NCBI RefSeq assembly: GCF_041381155.1
Contig: NC_091139.1
Coordinates: 6,014,383 to 6,078,382, forward strand
DNA: 64,000 bases
Direction of reading: 5' to 3'
Origin: Argopecten irradians
Taxonomy: Eukaryota > Mollusca > Bivalvia > Pectinida > Pectinidae
Shown: positions 59,942 through 64,000 of the stretch, piece after piece
Position numbering within the stretch: the first letter of the stretch is position 1
How the letters are laid out: every line of letters starts with the position of its first letter
Notes under the pieces: model-generated
Databases searched by the model: none
Seen by the model: the letters and a program-made list of their open reading frames with translations, nothing else
Told to the model about the DNA's origin: nothing
Program-made: the position numbers and the translations under genes

Positions 59942-60282
59942 CGACGTCATGATACAGTACTTATAATGATACGTCATAATACAGTAAGAAGCTAGGACGC
60001 CTTGAAGATTCCCAGGAGAGTTAAAAACGTTTGTGGCGAAATACTTGTGTTATATATGAATATATATATCAGTCAGTCGTTATTGTTTTCTTATTATTAT
60101 TATTTTGTATATGTATGAATATATATAGTTTTAAAAAAAAACCGGTTAATTATATATATAAAAAAACGAAATAAACTCCAGAATTCGTTTTAAGGCCTTT
60201 CTTCCTTCACAGGCGTCTTCAGGCGGCATGGTTGTTTTATTGTTGTATGACGTCATATTATAGTTACTGTATCATGACGTCA
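59942..60282. repeat. Inverted pair of probable Penelope-like terminal sequences
   Basis: ACGACGTCATGATACAGTAC (59941) and GTATCATGACGTCAT (about 60268-60282) are inverted. Just inside lie two facing blocks: GACGCCTTGAAGATTCCCAG with GGCGAAATAC on the plus strand (59997-60043), and GCCTGAAGACGCCTGTGAAG with AAGAAAGGCC on the minus strand (60195-60226). CTGAAGA plus GAAA blocks are usual near Penelope-like element ends and resemble the core of their hammerhead ribozymes, which is inference here. Confidence 0.5.
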
Positions 60283-60765
60283 TCAATATACATGTATATA
60301 TATTTGTTTCTGTATCATTATTTAAATGTTTGACACGGACCTTACATTACACTGTCGTGTTAACTGTACGAATCAACAGTGCATGCGAAATATAAATGAA
60401 TGTTAGTAAGTAACAATGTATTTACCCATTGATATTAAATATATTAAATCACCAGCGTACCATTCTGAATGTGTATACCTATACCTCCAAAAACTACTCA
60501 AGACGTAAGAACAATAGCCACAAAAGCCATTGTTATTGCTCTGTCTTGCGTTTTCTTTATTGTTATAACGCTCGAATTGATCTTCACAAGACATACGATC
60601 ATCTATTGTTTCAAATTAAGAAGACTGTTGGTAGTATTTTGTTGAATATTGAATGAAGCCTAGTTTATTCGAGTGTATTTAGAAACAGAAGTATGAAGTA
60701 ACAAACATGGTTTATGACTCCACCGGTCGAGATTGAAACACGTAGTGTAAAGATCATAGAACAAT

Positions 60766-61719
60766 ATGGCAGATTCCTTTCCTGTCTCCTTGCGATGGAT
60801 TATTATCGGTTCTGTTGTAACAACATTCATCTTTTTCACATTCTCAACATTATATAGACTAAAACGGTTTGTACTTATTTTGTATTTATAACATGTTCTT
60901 AAATGCTGATCAATATTTATATTACTTCATATTTCTTTACCATTTCTTCATCAAATTTGGATATCATAGTCTTTTCACCAATAACAGATAAATGGTTGCT
61001 GATCTGGGTGAATTATTTCACCGGCTTTATTTGTTTTGATTTGTTTTGAATGACAGGTTACATGGACTCGATCTCAAAACCACCAACGAATATGATTCAA
61101 ATTCTACGATTCCGAAAGGAGCTGCCATGAAAACGATAAATAAATATCAGTATACCGACTTCGACAGTTATCTTTCATTAGTGAATATATCAACCTCATT
61201 GGTCAGGGTCCGGAGGACAGAGTTCAGAGTTGGAGATGAGATTACAGTTGATATAGTGTTGTACAATGGACGAGGAGAACGTGCTACAGTAGGGGGTGAC
61301 ATGCTCAGAGTCTGGCTCCGGGAAACCACTCTCAAGGCCTCGGTCGCCGGATACGTCATCGACCATGGAAATGGTTCATACACCGGAATCGTCAAAGCTA
61401 TGTGGGCGGGTAAACCAGAACTTATGTTTGCGATTGGAAATACAAAAGAGCACATCGGGATTTTTATGAATGTTGTTCAGAAGTATGGAGTAATAGAATT
61501 TTTACGAGCAGGATTTACAAATCAGAATTTGACTGAAAACACAATGTGTAGTGTTATTCCAAATATTCCCAATGTGAAAGAGTACTGCAACTTTACAACA
61601 CTGAACTTCAACATGTCCTTTTTCTGTGGCAAACCGAAATCATTGGAATGTGAAGACTGGACTGTGTATGAGCGAACAGGAATTCAGACGTGTAGCGATG
61701 AACAAAAATCGTTTTTTCG
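60766..61719 (+). CDS. NXPE-B: NXPE-like gene, exons 1-2, continues past the window
   Basis: Exon 1 at 60766-60866 (101 nt) encodes MADSFPVSLRWIIIGSVVTT and the rest of a signal anchor, ending RLKR. Exon 2 at 61057-61719 (663 nt, acceptor TGACAG, donor CG|GTAAGA) encodes RLHGLDLKTTNEYDSNSTIP, the neurexophilin-like core (VGDEITVDIVLYNGRGERAT, DHGNGSYTGIVKAMWAGKPE) and the cysteine-rich end MCSVIPNIPNVKEYCNFT and FFCGKPKSLECEDW. No breaks are seen, so it looks functional. The 50-nt exon 3 and the esterase exon were not found before 64000, implying an intron 2 longer than 2.2 kb. Confidence 0.85.
61057..61719 (+). CDS. NXPE-B exon 2: neurexophilin-like domain
   Basis: Intact 663-nt exon with sequons NST, NIS, NGS, NLT, NFT and NMS. 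In its core it differs from the NXPE-D exon on the opposite strand at only a handful of bases over about 200, while the N-terminal segment is clearly different from the other copies. Confidence 0.9.
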
Positions 61720-62834
61720 GTAAGAAATGTAAAGATGCGCTCATTTAATGTTCTTTCATATGAAACTAACAATAACAATGTTTTTGACACTAGAAAACGC
61801 AATGCGTTCAGTGTCCCTTAACACTCCAAGTACTAATTATAATGGATTTGATGCTTCTGTGTTGTTAGCATTGCGACATCAATAGATCATTTTGTTTGAC
61901 ATCCATGCATACATCTATATGTATGTACCAATTTTCAAAAGAAAGAATGCCATTCAAATGGAAAAGTAATGGAGGAAGAAGCTAATTTTTCACTTCTACA
62001 CTAACAATGCTTTTAAACTTTCATGGCCAGTTTTCAATTTGTTTTTCTGATTAAATTTCTTTTCTGCATATCTATTACATGAAGCTACTTATCTCTAGTA
62101 AAACACAACTATTAATTACAATACTGACACTGTCAGTATAGGGGTACAGGTATATTTAGGTCCGCTAAATAATATACATCACTACTTTTAAAGATGCTCC
62201 ATCGCCGACAAAGCATAAACGATACTCATCATTTGAACAAATGAATCGTGTTTTTATATAAATATTTATTATTGTATGTGCATGTGTCTAATTAATACAA
62301 AAAAAATGATGCATGCGCAATCAGTATTTTATTCCATATAGGACATAGTGCAACATATTTTTCGGAATGCAATTGCTTTTTTTTATTTTTTATCTCGAAG
62401 TGAAATTAGAAGCTCAAACTTTTCAATTATGGAAATAGTGTAAAGCAAGTAACTTTTCTAACTAAAGAAAAATACTAAATCGTGTGTTCCTGTTTTTGAT
62501 TGAGAAAAATATCATTTGTAAGCGGTGGAGCATTTTTAACATGTCATTATTTGTTATATTCCAATTATTTTTATTTTCAGTTAACTGTAGGTCGCACACA
62601 TCCTTGATACTTCAGGGTTTACTTTCACTGCGGTTTTCACTATCACTATCGGTAAATCAACACGACAGTGGTAGTAACCAGAGGTGGATACAATAACAAA
62701 TAAAAACGCACGCATCAAATCTGTATCAATTTTAACAATCATGTCATAAACAAAATTGTCATTAAACGTAACGTGAAGCCAGTGTTATCAGGAATCGATG
62801 ACAGATATATATCTATCATAAATTAAATCAAGTG

Positions 62835-63110
62835 TTTCAGGATTAACTTTGATGATGGATCATTTATGAACACAATAATGTTAGTGTACTCAAATCAATC
62901 GCACAGTGGTTTATGATGACAGTACACTCAGATTATGTGTTATCACTCCATTAGATAAAAATTTCTATTCAAGTTAATCATTATAATTCTATTTTCTATA
63001 GATTTTAACCTCAAAATTTATTTTGGAACTCTTTTTTTTCTATACAATAATTACGCCTTTATATCAGCCAATCAGAAGCGACGTTACAAATGTGATAAAG
63101 TGAATAGCAC
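62835..63110. repeat. Foldback repeat, copy 3, in NXPE-B intron 2
   Basis: GTGTACTCA.. and ..AGTACACTCAGATTATGTGT with TATCACTCCATTAG mirror a decayed left arm. The right part CAGCCAATCAGAAGCGACGT (about 63064) matches the copy at 36772-37035 exactly over 20 bases. Confidence 0.7.
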
Positions 63111-64000
63111 TAACGGTAGTGACATCTACACAGTAACCTTTATGTGACAATTACTTGAATGTTATTGCTACTGTATATCAGTTTAATTCAAGTAAATCAG
63201 ATGTACAAAATCAGTCAAATTGAAGTGCGTGTAAAATTACATTTTTTTTCTGCAAACCGAATAAAATTTGAAATAAACCAATACAAACAATTGTAAGAAT
63301 TTACAATTTATTTGTGAGGGTTTACACTGATCATGATTTAGTTGTGGCTTATTTGTTATTATAATATAAGTATGAAATTGTAGTATTATGTGCAATAGTT
63401 AAAATCAAGCTGCATATTATATCATTTATCATCAAGGACAAAAAGTGTTTGTGTTTTATCTACATAACATACATTACATGAATATAGGGTAACCATAGCA
63501 ACCGAAACAAATTAACTATATATGGATTATTAGAAGCATCAGCGTATGAACAATACATGCAAATATATATGGTGTTGTTACACAAAATGTTCCTCCAATG
63601 TTGGTAAAAATGCATTTTATACTTTTTCCTTTATTACTTTAAATTGTCTTTAAGAACCCTGTACAGAAAGGGGTTAAGGATGTACATTGTATTCCTCTGA
63701 GAAGTCAAAATTTTCTTGTAATAAACTTTTTTTATATAGATTTTTGGAAATAGGAGTTCATACCATAAAAGATAATGGAAGAAAAATATATATGTCCTTG
63801 TGCTCCGTTTTGAGCTATTGTCACTCAAATATACCTAGTTGACAAAATATTAGATTTTACGGGAATTGTTGCCGTTTTGACGATATACACAAGAGTTTAA
63901 AGCCATAATTTCCTAATGAGGTTCTTGATATATATATGGATGTTTGTAGAATTTACTTCCAGTAGTCTTCTTTAAAAACATATCAATTTTGATTAATAAG
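63110..64000. other. Presumed NXPE-B intron 2, nothing else recognised
   Basis: AT-rich sequence without credible exon, tandem repeat or inverted repeat up to the window edge. Confidence 0.4.

Noticed and set aside
62570-62700. Possible NXPE-B exon 3 after TTTTATTTTCAG
   Set aside because: The following sequence does not resemble the 50-nt exon (no RYRxxKK) and lacks a donor at the right distance.

Overview
The window looks like AT-rich animal nuclear DNA, most probably from a bivalve mollusc. Host genes have phased introns with GT..AG borders, there is no operon structure, and the intergenic DNA holds satellites, foldback MITEs, LINEs and a Penelope-like element of kinds familiar from bivalve genomes. 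The mollusc assignment is an inference from repeat style and gene family, not from a diagnostic marker.

Layout. 1-11066: a long satellite of about 0.3-0.6 kb monomers, organised from about 5690 into a five-monomer higher-order repeat of about 2.75 kb. 11380-13290: a second tandem array (155/156-bp units) inside a dispersed element; a reverse-orientation relative lies at 17515-17950. 13.8-33.2 kb: a transposon graveyard with an old LINE (minus, 14450-15640), TTAA-flanked and foldback MITEs, a 1.2-kb element with palindromic subterminal arrays (19110-20313), a LINE 3' end (20340-21067), a nearly full-length Tx1/L1-type LINE (minus, 21950-26088), a tandem duplication (30131-31757) and a second Tx1-type LINE tail (32045-33243).

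33.2-64 kb: a cluster of NXPE-like genes (neurexophilin-like plus PC-esterase domain, type II membrane or secretory-pathway proteins). All share one architecture: exon 1 of 98 or 101 nt (membrane anchor), exon 2 of about 660 nt (neurexophilin-like domain), exon 3 of exactly 50 nt, exon 4 of about 780-790 nt (PC-esterase with GDS and D..H motifs). The intact copies are NXPE-D (minus, 37408-44965, 536 aa) and NXPE-A (plus, 47209-52149, 528 aa), placed head to head. An unprocessed pseudogene NXPE-C follows (53356-56205), and NXPE-B (60766 onward) runs off the right edge after exon 2.

Left of these, a truncated NXPE-A-like first exon (33250-34125) and a truncated NXPE-D-like promoter (36404-36640) flank a 2.3-kb array of a 32-bp satellite, so the array sits on a broken, rearranged copy of the divergent pair. 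A tract of about 200 bp within exon 2 is almost identical, silent sites included, in all four genes on both strands, which points to gene conversion.

Between C and B lie a tRNA-derived SINE scrap, a foldback element and a broken Penelope-like retroelement (58308-59812) followed by an inverted pair of its probable terminal sequences (59942-60282). No bacterial, CRISPR, viral or LTR-retroelement feature was seen.
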